Positions 1 through 7,162 of a DNA stretch of 13,230 nt are shown here, piece by piece. Position numbers and translations under genes: made by a program. The notes beneath the pieces are model-generated. The model had not been told where the DNA came from. It was given only the letters and a program-made list of their open reading frames with translations, and searched no databases. The stretch covers positions 1 to 13,230 of the forward strand of contig JALHVH010000258.1 in NCBI GenBank assembly GCA_022867105.1, in the 5' to 3' direction. Every line of letters begins with the position of its first letter. Position 1 is the stretch's first letter. Source of the stretch: Candidatus Aminicenantota bacterium (GTDB lineage Bacteria; Acidobacteriota; Aminicenantia; Aminicenantales; Saccharicenantaceae).

Positions 1-336
1 GGCGGCTCCATCCACGCCGGAAAGGTCCAGAAGGGCGTGAAGGACTTTTGCGCGAAGAACCTCGAGGTCCTGAAAAGCAAGCGCCTCGGCCTGTTCTTGT
101 GCTGCATGGAAGAAGGGCCGAAGGCCGAGGAGCAATTCGCCGGCGCCTTCCCTGAGGTTCTGATTGGCGCGGCGACGGCCAAGGGCCTGTTCGGCGGGGA
201 GTTCGATTTCGACCGAATGAATTGGCTGGAAAAAGCGATCATCAAGAAGATCTCCAAGATCGACGCGAGCGTATCGAAGATCAAGGAGCAGGCCATCCTG
301 AATTTCGCCGCCGCTCTGAACGGACCAGCCGCCTGA
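1..336 (+). CDS. HemG-like flavodoxin-domain protein, C-terminal part (5' truncated)
   Basis: The frame is open from the first base, so the start lies outside the window and about 111 C-terminal residues are seen. The segment begins GGSIHAGK, which matches the flavodoxin-fold loop of menaquinone-dependent protoporphyrinogen IX dehydrogenase (HemG) proteins, where the family has an IGASIRYG-like stretch. A later AKGLFGGEFDFDRMNW segment followed by a basic helix (KAIIKKISK) corresponds to the GALRYPRYRWYDR / KLIMKIS region of E. coli HemG. HemG oxidises protoporphyrinogen IX to protoporphyrin IX with quinone as acceptor, but many Flavodoxin_5 proteins have other or unknown roles, so only the fold is called firmly. 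The FMN phosphate-binding loop would lie upstream and cannot be checked. The next gene begins 21 nt downstream on the same strand, suggesting co-transcription. Confidence 0.75.
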   Translation, partial: GGSIHAGKVQKGVKDFCAKNLEVLKSKRLGLFLCCMEEGPKAEEQFAGAFPEVLIGAATAKGLFGGEFDFDRMNWLEKAIIKKISKIDASVSKIKEQAILNFAAALNGPAA

Positions 337-357
337 ACGGCTTGGAATAATAATCGC

Positions 358-1161
358 ATGTCAAAGGCGATCGCCGCGCTCCTCGCCCTCACGGCCTACG
401 GGGTCCTTTCTACCGGCATGATCCTCATGAAGAAGGGGATCGCCTGGATCGGACATCAGGGCCAGAGGGACAAGGCTTGGCGGAGGGACCTGGGGACCTG
501 GATCGCGGGCTTCCTGCTGTCCAACCTCTACGTCGTCCCCAGCTTGATGGCCCTCAAGACGCTGACACCCCATATCGTGGCGGCCTTCGCGGGCTTCGGG
601 GTCGTTGTCCTTGTTTTCCTGGCCGCGGCCGTTCTCGGTGAGAAGCTTCACCGCTCGGACGCCTTATACACCGACGCTATTTTTCTATCCATCATCCTGC
701 TCAACATCTACGAACCGTCCCCGGGAAAGGATGCCTTGAACATTCCCCTTCTCGCGGGCGCCGCGGCATTCCCGCTGCTTCTCTTCGCGACGGCTTTCGC
801 CAAAGGCATGGCCCGGACAATCCGGGCCGTGATGTTCGCCTCGGTCTCGGGGACCTCGACGGGAATCGTCCTCGTCCTGATGAAGGTCCTGGTCGGGCTC
901 TATGGCTTTCGTGTCGGCGACTACCTCCATTCGCCCTATGTCTATCTCTACCTGCTCTTCTCCCTGACGGCCTTCATCGCTCTCCAGCTCGCTTACAGGA
1001 TCGAGACGATGATGCGGACAGGGCCCGTTCAATACGTTTCGTCCATCGTTTACCCGGCCGTTTGCTCCGTCCTTGTTTTCGGGAACGTGATCCGGCCCAT
1101 TCAGATCGCGGCCCTCGCCGCGATCGCCCTGGCGGTCGCGGGCATCTTACGGAAGCACTGA
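358..1161 (+). CDS. DMT/NIPA-like multi-pass membrane protein
   Basis: This 267-residue protein is almost entirely hydrophobic. About nine membrane segments can be drawn, near residues 4-24, 47-68, 71-95, 104-121, 129-150, 157-181, 193-213, 224-240 and 247-265. Short basic loops separate some of them. Length and segment pattern fit the drug/metabolite transporter superfamily and resemble NIPA-type (putative magnesium) or EamA-like proteins, with a conserved-looking late segment GPVQYVSSIVYPAV. The substrate cannot be read from sequence. The ATG at 358 follows the upstream gene by 21 nt with only a weak GGAATAA ribosome-binding site, so translation may depend partly on the upstream gene. The gene converges on the MFS transporter with a 33-nt gap holding no clear terminator. 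The DMT-like fold is fairly secure; the subfamily is not. Confidence 0.7.
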   Translation: MSKAIAALLALTAYGVLSTGMILMKKGIAWIGHQGQRDKAWRRDLGTWIAGFLLSNLYVVPSLMALKTLTPHIVAAFAGFGVVVLVFLAAAVLGEKLHRSDALYTDAIFLSIILLNIYEPSPGKDALNIPLLAGAAAFPLLLFATAFAKGMARTIRAVMFASVSGTSTGIVLVLMKVLVGLYGFRVGDYLHSPYVYLYLLFSLTAFIALQLAYRIETMMRTGPVQYVSSIVYPAVCSVLVFGNVIRPIQIAALAAIALAVAGILRKH

Positions 1162-1194
1162 AGATGAAGGCATGGACGGATCTCTTGCGAGACC

Positions 1195-2433
1195 TTACGA
1201 CTCGAGGGCCTTGCCGCGGGTCTCGGGGATCCAGAGCCACATCAGGGCGGCCATAAGGAAAGCTGCTGACGTCAGGAGGAAGGCCTTTCCGAAGCCGTGA
1301 GTCTGGGCCAGCGACCCGACCGCGATGGGCGCGGCCGCCGAAGCGATCCTCCCGATATTGTAGGTGAATCCCTGGGCCGTGGCCCGGATGCGGGTCGGGT
1401 AGAGCTCGGCCGTCAGAGCGCCGAACCCGGAGAAGTATCCTGTCCCGAAGAAGGCGACGAACGGGCCGAGGAAGAACAGGAGAAGGGGAGTGTGGACCGC
1501 GGAATAGAGCAGAACGAAGCCGGACGCGGCCAGCACGTAAACGACGTATGTCCTCTTCCTTCCCGCCGTGTCGCTGATGTACCCGAACGTGAGATAACCC
1601 AGCCACATCCCGACCTGCATGAAGATGACGAGGGCAGACATGAGGCCGGGGCCGAGGCCGATCCCTCCTTGGTCTCGGGGGAGGGAGAGATATCCCGGGA
1701 TCCAGAGATTGAGCCCCCACCAGGCGAACATCGTGAACGCGTTCATCAGGACCACCGCCGCGGTGATGCGCATGAGCCGGCCTGAGAGACGCGGCCGCAG
1801 AGCGCCGGGCCCTACTTGTGTCTTGAGGTCCCTCTGGGTCTTCCAGATCTCCGGTTCCTCGACCTTGGCTCTGACCCAGAGCGTGAAGAGGGCGGGCAGG
1901 ACGCCGACGAAGAACACGGCTCTCCAGCCCCAACGAGGCAGGATGATGGCTGTAACGAGGGCTGCCGACGCGTAACCTACCGCCCAAAAACTCTGCATGA
2001 AACCGAGCGCCTTGCCCCGGTGCTCGGCCGGCCAGGTTTCGGAGACGAGGGCGGCGCCGCTGGCCCACTCGCCGCCCATCCCCAGTCCCAGGCAGATCCG
2101 GAAGACGGCAAGCAACGGGACCGTCCGGGCGAGGCCGCAGGCCGCGGTGAAAACGGAGTAGATCAGGATGCTGGCCCTGAGCGCCCGCGTCCGGCCGAAA
2201 CGGTCGGCCACGACGCCGAAGACCATCCCCCCCGCCGCCGAAGCCAGGAGCGTCAGCGATCCCAGCATTCCGGCCGTGCTCTTGACCATGTGGAAGTCCT
2301 TCATCAGGGCGGCGAGGACCATGGCGTAGAGCATGACATCGAAGGAATCGAGCATCCAGCCCAGGGAGGCGGCCGCGAGCGACCGCCGGGCGGCAGGGGG
2401 GGACTCTTTCCACCAGTCGAAGAGATGCGTCAT
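1195..2433 (-). CDS. MFS transporter (sugar-porter / organic-acid:H+ symporter type)
   Basis: A 412-residue, 12-segment major facilitator protein of the inner membrane. Segment 1 carries acidic residues in LDSFDVMLYAMV, as in aromatic-acid and metabolite:proton symporters. MFS motif A is seen as GVVADRFGRTRAL (residues 73-85). A GLGMGGEWASGA segment and a following WPAEHRGKALG loop are typical of the Sugar_tr/AAHS/SHS group. The C-terminus has PETRGK (403-408). Likely substrates are organic acids or sugar acids, but nothing local fixes this. The frame can be extended to 2517, but a strong promoter (2452-2480) lies inside that extension, so ATG at 2433 is the usable start. It has only a weak upstream GGTTAAG and a leader of roughly 12 nt. 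A longer arginine- and proline-rich frame overlaps it on the same strand but shows no protein-like features. Confidence 0.9.
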   Translation of the reverse strand: MTHLFDWWKESPPAARRSLAAASLGWMLDSFDVMLYAMVLAALMKDFHMVKSTAGMLGSLTLLASAAGGMVFGVVADRFGRTRALRASILIYSVFTAACGLARTVPLLAVFRICLGLGMGGEWASGAALVSETWPAEHRGKALGFMQSFWAVGYASAALVTAIILPRWGWRAVFFVGVLPALFTLWVRAKVEEPEIWKTQRDLKTQVGPGALRPRLSGRLMRITAAVVLMNAFTMFAWWGLNLWIPGYLSLPRDQGGIGLGPGLMSALVIFMQVGMWLGYLTFGYISDTAGRKRTYVVYVLAASGFVLLYSAVHTPLLLFFLGPFVAFFGTGYFSGFGALTAELYPTRIRATAQGFTYNIGRIASAAAPIAVGSLAQTHGFGKAFLLTSAAFLMAALMWLWIPETRGKALES

Positions 2434-2451
2434 TCTTAACCGGCCGTTGCT

Positions 2452-2480
2452 TTTATATGTCGGTCCGGCGCCCTTGTCAA
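2452..2480 (-). promoter_or_regulatory. sigma70-type promoter for the MFS gene
   Basis: Read on the minus strand, TTGACA (2475-2480) is followed by a 17-nt spacer and TATAAA (2452-2457), one mismatch from consensus. Transcription should begin near 2445, giving a very short leader before the ATG at 2433. This rules out the longer start at 2517. The promoter is back to back with the plus-strand promoter at 2511-2539, with 30 nt between the two -35 boxes. Confidence 0.8.
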
Positions 2481-2510
2481 TCGCCTGGCTCTGAGTCGAG
2501 TTTTTTCTTG

Positions 2511-2539
2511 TTGACATCCGCAGTGGGGAAATTTATAAT
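2511..2539 (+). promoter_or_regulatory. exact-consensus sigma70 promoter for the small-gene/radical SAM operon
   Basis: TTGACA (2511-2516), a 17-nt spacer and TATAAT (2534-2539) match the housekeeping consensus at all twelve positions with optimal spacing. Transcription should start near 2546, leaving a leader of about 24 nt that contains little beyond the Shine-Dalgarno site. No operator is obvious around it, which suggests strong and perhaps constitutive expression. Confidence 0.88.
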
Positions 2540-2555
2540 GAAGGCAAGTATTCAC

Positions 2556-2566
2556 AGAGGAGGGGG
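2556..2566 (+). promoter_or_regulatory. strong Shine-Dalgarno site of the small gene
   Basis: AGAGGAGGGGG lies just before ATG at 2570; the GGAGG core (2559-2563) is 6 nt from the start codon. This is the strongest ribosome-binding site seen in the window. It supports the short open frame at 2570 as a genuinely and highly translated gene. Confidence 0.8.
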
Positions 2567-2569
2567 AAA

Positions 2570-2821
2570 ATGGACCCTATGACTAAAAGCTATTTTCTTT
2601 TCAAGAATCTCGAAGCTTTTATCAACACTGTCCCGATCAATCCAGAATTACCCGACTGCAAAGATTGGGAAGCAACCCGAGCAGAGTTGAAAAAGGCGCT
2701 CAAAAACATCTATGTGATATTGGCAAAAGAACGGTTTCCATTGCCAATCCTCGGATGTGGAAAACCTATCACAAAAATAGTGCGGGAACAGTTTGTATCT
2801 TTAGGGACGAGGAGAAGATAA
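2570..2821 (+). CDS. 83-residue small protein, candidate radical SAM substrate (RiPP precursor-like)
   Basis: I do not recognise this protein. It is 83 residues, starting MDPMTKSYF, with no signal peptide or membrane segment. The N-terminal part has a hydrophobic patch (SYFLFKNLEAFINTV). The middle (about 33-52) looks like an amphipathic helix (EATRAELKKALKNIYVI). The C-terminal third holds LGCGKPITK and ends basic (TRRR). It has two cysteines, C30 and C63. It is expressed from an exact-consensus promoter and a strong ribosome-binding site, and the radical SAM/SPASM gene follows 10 nt after its stop. This order and size are those of a precursor peptide with its maturase, which is the inferred role. 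Base composition is about 41% GC, far below the flanking genes, suggesting separate acquisition. Alternatives are an accessory protein for the enzyme or an unrelated small gene. Met4 (2579) is a possible but less likely start. Confidence 0.65.
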   Translation: MDPMTKSYFLFKNLEAFINTVPINPELPDCKDWEATRAELKKALKNIYVILAKERFPLPILGCGKPITKIVREQFVSLGTRRR

Positions 2822-2831
2822 TCCGTCGAGC

Positions 2832-3959
2832 ATGTTTTCCAATCTCTCCCTCATCCTGACGGGAGGGTGCAATTTTTCCTGCAGCTACTGCTATCAGGAA
2901 AAAGACGACCTTTTTCTCGATCCGACCGGCGTCGAAAGAGCGATCGAGTTCTTCTTCCCCCGTTTCGAGAATGAATGTTCGATCCTTTTTTACGGGGGGG
3001 AGCCTCTCCTGGCCAAGGACACAATTAAGAGCACTGTGCATGCCGTCAAGGCGGAAAACCGGCGGCAGAGAAAAAATATCCAATATTCCATCTCGACCAA
3101 CGGCAGCCTTCTCGACGATGACACTCTCAGACTTTTCGATAAGAATCGGTTCACAGTCCTCCTGAGTTTTGACGGGCGGGCCCAGGAAAAGGGCAGGAAA
3201 AAGGGGAGCTTCCCTGTTGTCTCCGGAGCCCTCGAGAGACTGTTGGACCGTCCGCGAATCGAGCTTCTCACCAACAGCGTTTTCACGCCGGAGACCGTCG
3301 CCGACTTGTCCGCCTCGATTCGGGACATCGTCGAAAGGGGCGTAAGGGACGCCCAGATTTCCTTTACCAACCACCGGCCCTGGGGCAGGGACGCCCTTGC
3401 CCGACTGGGTTCGGAATTATCGGACCTTCGCCGGTTCCTCCTCGCTTTCCGCCGGAAGAAAGGCTATATTCCGGTTACCAATTTTAGGGCATCAACAGAA
3501 CTAGGCATTTTCGGCTGCCGGGCGGGCGAAGACAGAATGGCCCTGTCTCCGGACGGCCGCCTCTGGGGCTGCCACCTTTTCTATGATTTCCACAAAAAAA
3601 TGAAAAGCCCCACTACCGCCCGGTATTGTTTCGGGGATCTGGATTTCTTCATCACCCATGACCGAAGGATCTATCCTCGGATCCTCGCCCGCTATGCCGA
3701 CCTCAGGATGGATTATTTTCACACGCCGGAGAAATTCTGCGGTCTCTGCCGGGATGTTCATGACTGTGTCATCTGCCCGGTCGATGCCGCGTTTGCCAGC
3801 GGAATCATCGGCAGGATCATGCCCGTGGATTGCGGGATCAGAAAGATCGTCAGAAAAGAAAAACAGCGCCTGTGGAAAGATTTGGAAAACTACGGAATCC
3901 ATCCGGGCCGGGCCCGGACGGACGCGTCAAAACGGAGGCTGAGGGTCCAAGACGGATAG
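2832..3959 (+). CDS. radical SAM/SPASM-domain peptide-maturase-like enzyme
   Basis: A 375-residue radical SAM protein. The SAM-cleaving 4Fe-4S motif CNFSCSYC (C13, C17, C20) is followed by YGGEPL (GGE at 55-57), the SAM amino-group site, and by STNG and LSFDG strands of the partial TIM barrel. The C-terminal SPASM region binds auxiliary Fe-S clusters: C229-x12-G-x4-C247, FGDL near 267, then C303-x2-C306-x5-C312-x2-C315 and C334. SPASM enzymes mostly modify ribosomal peptides (thioether, C-C or C-N crosslinks, epimerisation, decarboxylation), though some act on proteins or small molecules. There is no close ribosome-binding site; the nearest AGGAG is 17 nt upstream inside the preceding small gene, so translational coupling to that gene is likely. 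No transporter, protease or RRE gene lies beside it. Its last 33 bases overlap the 3' end of the convergent kinase gene. Confidence 0.9.
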   Translation: MFSNLSLILTGGCNFSCSYCYQEKDDLFLDPTGVERAIEFFFPRFENECSILFYGGEPLLAKDTIKSTVHAVKAENRRQRKNIQYSISTNGSLLDDDTLRLFDKNRFTVLLSFDGRAQEKGRKKGSFPVVSGALERLLDRPRIELLTNSVFTPETVADLSASIRDIVERGVRDAQISFTNHRPWGRDALARLGSELSDLRRFLLAFRRKKGYIPVTNFRASTELGIFGCRAGEDRMALSPDGRLWGCHLFYDFHKKMKSPTTARYCFGDLDFFITHDRRIYPRILARYADLRMDYFHTPEKFCGLCRDVHDCVICPVDAAFASGIIGRIMPVDCGIRKIVRKEKQRLWKDLENYGIHPGRARTDASKRRLRVQDG

Positions 3960-6900
3960 CTGCTTCCGGGCATCGCCGATCTCCGGAAGCGCGGTATCGG
4001 CCTGGCTCCAAGCTTCGAGAAACCGTCGATAGAACTCGACCGCTGTTTCTTGCTGATTCCGCGCCTGATAAATTTTTCCCAGCCAATAAAAGCTCTTGGA
4101 ATAGAGATCTCCCCATCTCAACCTTCCGGTCGTCAGGGTGACGATTTGCTCGTAGCTTTTTTGAGCCTTGTCCCAATCGCCCTTCTGAAAATAAGCCGAA
4201 CCCAGGGAATCGAGAAAGAGGATATGGAGGTCGTATTTGTAATTCTGCCCGGGCAGCAGCTTTACGGAGGTTTCAAAAGAGCCGATAGCCTTCGTCAAGT
4301 CGCCCTCTTCCCGGGCGATCTCGCCCATCAGGCGATGATAATACCGGAGGTCATTTGGGACTTCAGATTTCTCTATGCACTCCCTTAGTTTTTCCGCCGT
4401 GACCTTAGCTTCCTCAAACCTTTTCATTTTCGCCAGGATAAGCCCGCGGAAATGCAGCGCTAATCCGATATGATCGATCCGCCCCGATTCCTCCTGGGCG
4501 GCTTCCAGGGCCTGGTTCGAATCTTCGTAGGCCAGGGGGAGCCCGTTCGTCTGAAGCCCCAAATAGGCGGATAATATCTTCATCGCGTGCCGCTCCGACG
4601 CCCGCAACTCTGAGGACATCTCAACCATGCGGGCATGGTCCAAGCCCGTTTTGACTTCTTCCCTTAATTGATCGTATTTTCCCTGCATCAGATACAACTG
4701 GCACAGCCATTTCCGTCCTATTAGTGGAAATTGAGGGTTGTCAGATTTGATCAGTTGCCGGAAGGATACTTCCGCCCCCCCGGGATCTCCTTTGACGAGA
4801 TGAATCAGGCCTTCGAGTTCGATAGGTTCGAAGCTTGCCGGTTCAATGGCCCCGGCCTTCCGGGCTTCCTTGAGAGCGAGGTCATATTGATGGAGGCAAA
4901 GATAAGTCGTGGCCAACCGGTTGTGGAAACCGAACCAGGCGGAAAAAACGTCGAGACGGGATTTCAAAAGATCAACGGCCTTCTGATACTCCCCCTGGGC
5001 CATGTAGATCAGGGAGAGATTCTCGTAGGCCAGTTCATCCATATCATCGATGCTCAGGATTTTTTCGAATTGTTCGGCGGCCGGGCCCCAAGCTTCCATG
5101 TTTCTGTACTGGGCCCCCATTTCTCCAAGGGCATCCGTATCGTTAGGATAGAGCGCCAGCAATTTCTTGTAGATGTCAACAGCTTCCCGGGGGGACGAAG
5201 CGGCGAATCCCTGGATCATGTAGAATTCCCTGTCGGACACCCGGTTGAGCAAAGACAGGGCTTTGTTGATGGACTTTTTGTACTGTTCGTCATCCTGTAA
5301 ATAAAAGAAGTTCTCGGCCATTAAGCGATAGGCCATAGCAAATTCCTGATCCAGGGAAACCGCCTGATCCAAGGCTTTCAAGCTTTGTTCAAATTTCTGC
5401 TCTTCGAACAGGCGTTTGCCCTCCACGAAGTATTTGAACGCCTCGGAGGAACCGGTCGTGATCTTTCTGAGGTCCCTGTGGATATCCTTGGCAAGGGCCT
5501 CCGCCGGCAGCTTGATATCCTCCTTGATTTTTCGGGTCAAACTTTCGATCATGGAGTACATGCTATCGTCGCCCGTCCATTGCTCCCGCTCGGCACTTAG
5601 TACCTCCATGGTGTCGACCCTATGAAGGGACGTGTTGATCCGGAACTGGTCTTTGGCTTTAGTGAAGCTCCCCTGGAGGATATAGTCGACCTTGGCCTTA
5701 GACGCCACTTTCTTGAGTTCCTCCGAGGAGTAAGCCGGCGCATCGAGAAGATTCAACGTCTTGAGAATTCCGTAGATTTTATCTCCAGTCAGAACGCGGA
5801 CATACTGGGATTGGAGGAGGTCGGCGATCAGGAGCTCGCTCAGGGTCTGCCGCATGTAATTCAGGCTTTTGTCCCCGGTATTGTTCGTCAGGTACATAAC
5901 CGCCAGAGAAGGGCTTTTGCCAGGCGGCAAGGGCGGGGGGTGAGGATTGATCAAGAAGTAATAGACGAACGCGGCCACGACCAAAAAAAAGACCGCGGTC
6001 AGCACGGTGACCCAACGGCTCTTGGCCCACCCGGCAAACGTTGCCGCGCCCGTTCTCTCCAGTTGATTCAGGTCGGCCAGAATCTCAGCGATATTCTGGT
6101 ACCTCCTGGCCGAGTCCTTTTCCAGGCACTTGAAGATGATGTGCTCCAGCTGCTTAGGCAGCCGCGGATTTACTTTGGCCGGAGGGACGGGCCTTTCCGA
6201 AACGTGCTTTTCCCTGTATTCGGCCGGGGTGTCCGCTTTGAACATGGGCCGGCCGGTGGCTATCTCATAGAGGATGGCTCCGTACGAATAGATATCGGAG
6301 GCCTGGCCAATTTTCTCGCCCTTGGCCTGCTCGGGAGACATGTATTGAGGGGTTCCCGCGACTTCGCCCGGTTTCCCCGCATCCGCTCCGTAGACGGCCC
6401 TGGCCAGCCCGAAGTCCATGATATAGACCCGGCCGCTTTGGTCGATCATGATATTGGCAGGCTTCAGGTCCTGATGAATAATCCCCTTCGCGTGGGCGAA
6501 TTTGAGCGCTTCGCCGATCTGTCGGGCTATATGGACGACCGTCTCGACCGCCAGGGTCCCCGACGCATGGAGAAACTCTTTCAGATTTTGCCCCTTGATG
6601 TACTCCATCGAGATATACTTGGTTTGGTGCGCCTCCCCCAGATCAAAAATCCGGATGACGTTTTCGTGGGAGATCGACCGAGCCAGAAGCATCTCTTTTT
6701 TGAACTGTTCGATAAAACGGGGATTGGACGACAATCGCGGCCGAATGATCTTGAGAGCGACGGTGATGTTCAGCTCGGTGTCTTCGGCTTTGTAGACGCG
6801 GCCCATCCCTCCCCAGCCGATCTCTTCGATGATCCGGTAACGCCGGTCGAACATCTCCCCGGGCATGAAATGGTCCACATTCTCGGTCTCGGCCGCGCCC

Positions 6901-7013
6901 GGACCGGCGTAGGGCAGTGTTTCAAAGAGATCGTCCAAAGAAGCTCCGCATTTCGAGCAAAACGTACTGTCATCGGAGTTAAGCGTATAGCATTTCGGAC
7001 ACTGAAGCGGCAT
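3927..7013 (-). CDS. transmembrane Ser/Thr protein kinase: zinc ribbon, kinase, TM, FlgO/TolB-like domain, TPR repeats
   Basis: A 1028-residue receptor-type kinase. In order: an N-terminal zinc ribbon (CPKC and CSKC; C5, C8, C19, C22); a PknB-like kinase domain (about 58-318) with glycine loop IGWGGMGRV, catalytic K88 in VALKII, alpha-C Glu near 107, HQD at 180-182 with N187, DFG at 200-202 and SPE at 226-228; one membrane segment (about 334-355); a periplasmic FlgO/TolB/CsgG-like alpha/beta domain (about 370-510, starting SLAVMYLTNNTGD); and roughly nine TPR-like repeats to the end. The kinase faces the cytoplasm and the TPR part should face the periplasm as a sensor or scaffold. The usual HRD arginine is glutamine, so it is a non-RD kinase, which suggests activity not gated by activation-loop phosphorylation. 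The frame extends to 7067, but the promoter lies inside that extension and the Shine-Dalgarno site precedes 7013. Confidence 0.92.
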   Translation of the reverse strand: MPLQCPKCYTLNSDDSTFCSKCGASLDDLFETLPYAGPGAAETENVDHFMPGEMFDRRYRIIEEIGWGGMGRVYKAEDTELNITVALKIIRPRLSSNPRFIEQFKKEMLLARSISHENVIRIFDLGEAHQTKYISMEYIKGQNLKEFLHASGTLAVETVVHIARQIGEALKFAHAKGIIHQDLKPANIMIDQSGRVYIMDFGLARAVYGADAGKPGEVAGTPQYMSPEQAKGEKIGQASDIYSYGAILYEIATGRPMFKADTPAEYREKHVSERPVPPAKVNPRLPKQLEHIIFKCLEKDSARRYQNIAEILADLNQLERTGAATFAGWAKSRWVTVLTAVFFLVVAAFVYYFLINPHPPPLPPGKSPSLAVMYLTNNTGDKSLNYMRQTLSELLIADLLQSQYVRVLTGDKIYGILKTLNLLDAPAYSSEELKKVASKAKVDYILQGSFTKAKDQFRINTSLHRVDTMEVLSAEREQWTGDDSMYSMIESLTRKIKEDIKLPAEALAKDIHRDLRKITTGSSEAFKYFVEGKRLFEEQKFEQSLKALDQAVSLDQEFAMAYRLMAENFFYLQDDEQYKKSINKALSLLNRVSDREFYMIQGFAASSPREAVDIYKKLLALYPNDTDALGEMGAQYRNMEAWGPAAEQFEKILSIDDMDELAYENLSLIYMAQGEYQKAVDLLKSRLDVFSAWFGFHNRLATTYLCLHQYDLALKEARKAGAIEPASFEPIELEGLIHLVKGDPGGAEVSFRQLIKSDNPQFPLIGRKWLCQLYLMQGKYDQLREEVKTGLDHARMVEMSSELRASERHAMKILSAYLGLQTNGLPLAYEDSNQALEAAQEESGRIDHIGLALHFRGLILAKMKRFEEAKVTAEKLRECIEKSEVPNDLRYYHRLMGEIAREEGDLTKAIGSFETSVKLLPGQNYKYDLHILFLDSLGSAYFQKGDWDKAQKSYEQIVTLTTGRLRWGDLYSKSFYWLGKIYQARNQQETAVEFYRRFLEAWSQADTALPEIGDARKQLSVLDPQPPF

Positions 7014-7016
7014 CGT

Positions 7017-7026
7017 CCCCTTCCCC
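7017..7026 (-). promoter_or_regulatory. Shine-Dalgarno site that fixes the kinase start
   Basis: On the minus strand GGGGAAGGGG lies 3 nt before ATG at 7013. The alternative ATG at 7028 would sit at the transcription start with no ribosome-binding site, and the one at 7067 lies upstream of the -35 box. Translation therefore begins MPLQCPKC. Confidence 0.7.
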
Positions 7027-7034
7027 ATGGTATG

Positions 7035-7063
7035 AATATAAGAGGGAACCGGCGGCAAGTCAA
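7035..7063 (-). promoter_or_regulatory. sigma70-type promoter for the kinase
   Basis: On the minus strand TTGACT (7058-7063) is followed by a 17-nt spacer and TATATT (7035-7040), ten of twelve positions matching consensus. Transcription should start near 7028, giving about 15 nt of leader. The kinase can thus be expressed independently of the DUF362-like gene that precedes it on the same strand. Confidence 0.72.
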
Positions 7064-7162
7064 CCATGAGGGGGAGATAACTCCGGGCTCGGCAAGGCCT
7101 TCTTGGCCGCCTTGTGGGTGACGGGGCGGAGATTTAGGCCGCGTCAGTCTTTGTCCTGGAGA

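Noticed and set aside
1181..1192. TCTC-TTGC-GAGA stem between the convergent membrane-protein and MFS genes
   Set aside because: Four base pairs with no T tract on either strand; not a credible terminator.
974..2413. A 479-codon minus-strand frame longer than the MFS gene it overlaps
   Set aside because: It is arginine-, proline- and histidine-rich with no domain or membrane pattern, and it runs into the convergent membrane-protein gene. The MFS frame shows all family motifs, so this is a GC-rich shadow.
2665..2859. Alternative 64-codon frame overlapping the small gene and the radical SAM start
   Set aside because: It has no ribosome-binding site, whereas the 2570 frame has a promoter and strong Shine-Dalgarno site at the right distance. 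A frameshift joining the two cannot be wholly excluded but nothing supports it.
7091..7112. CAAGGC...GCCTTG hairpin downstream of the DUF362-like gene, considered as a terminator
   Set aside because: There is no T tract after it in the transcript direction, and the stem has competing pairings. It is too weak to annotate.
5622..7121. A 499-codon plus-strand frame antisense to the kinase
   Set aside because: The translation has no recognisable domain, it mirrors the kinase codons, and no promoter or ribosome-binding site precedes it.
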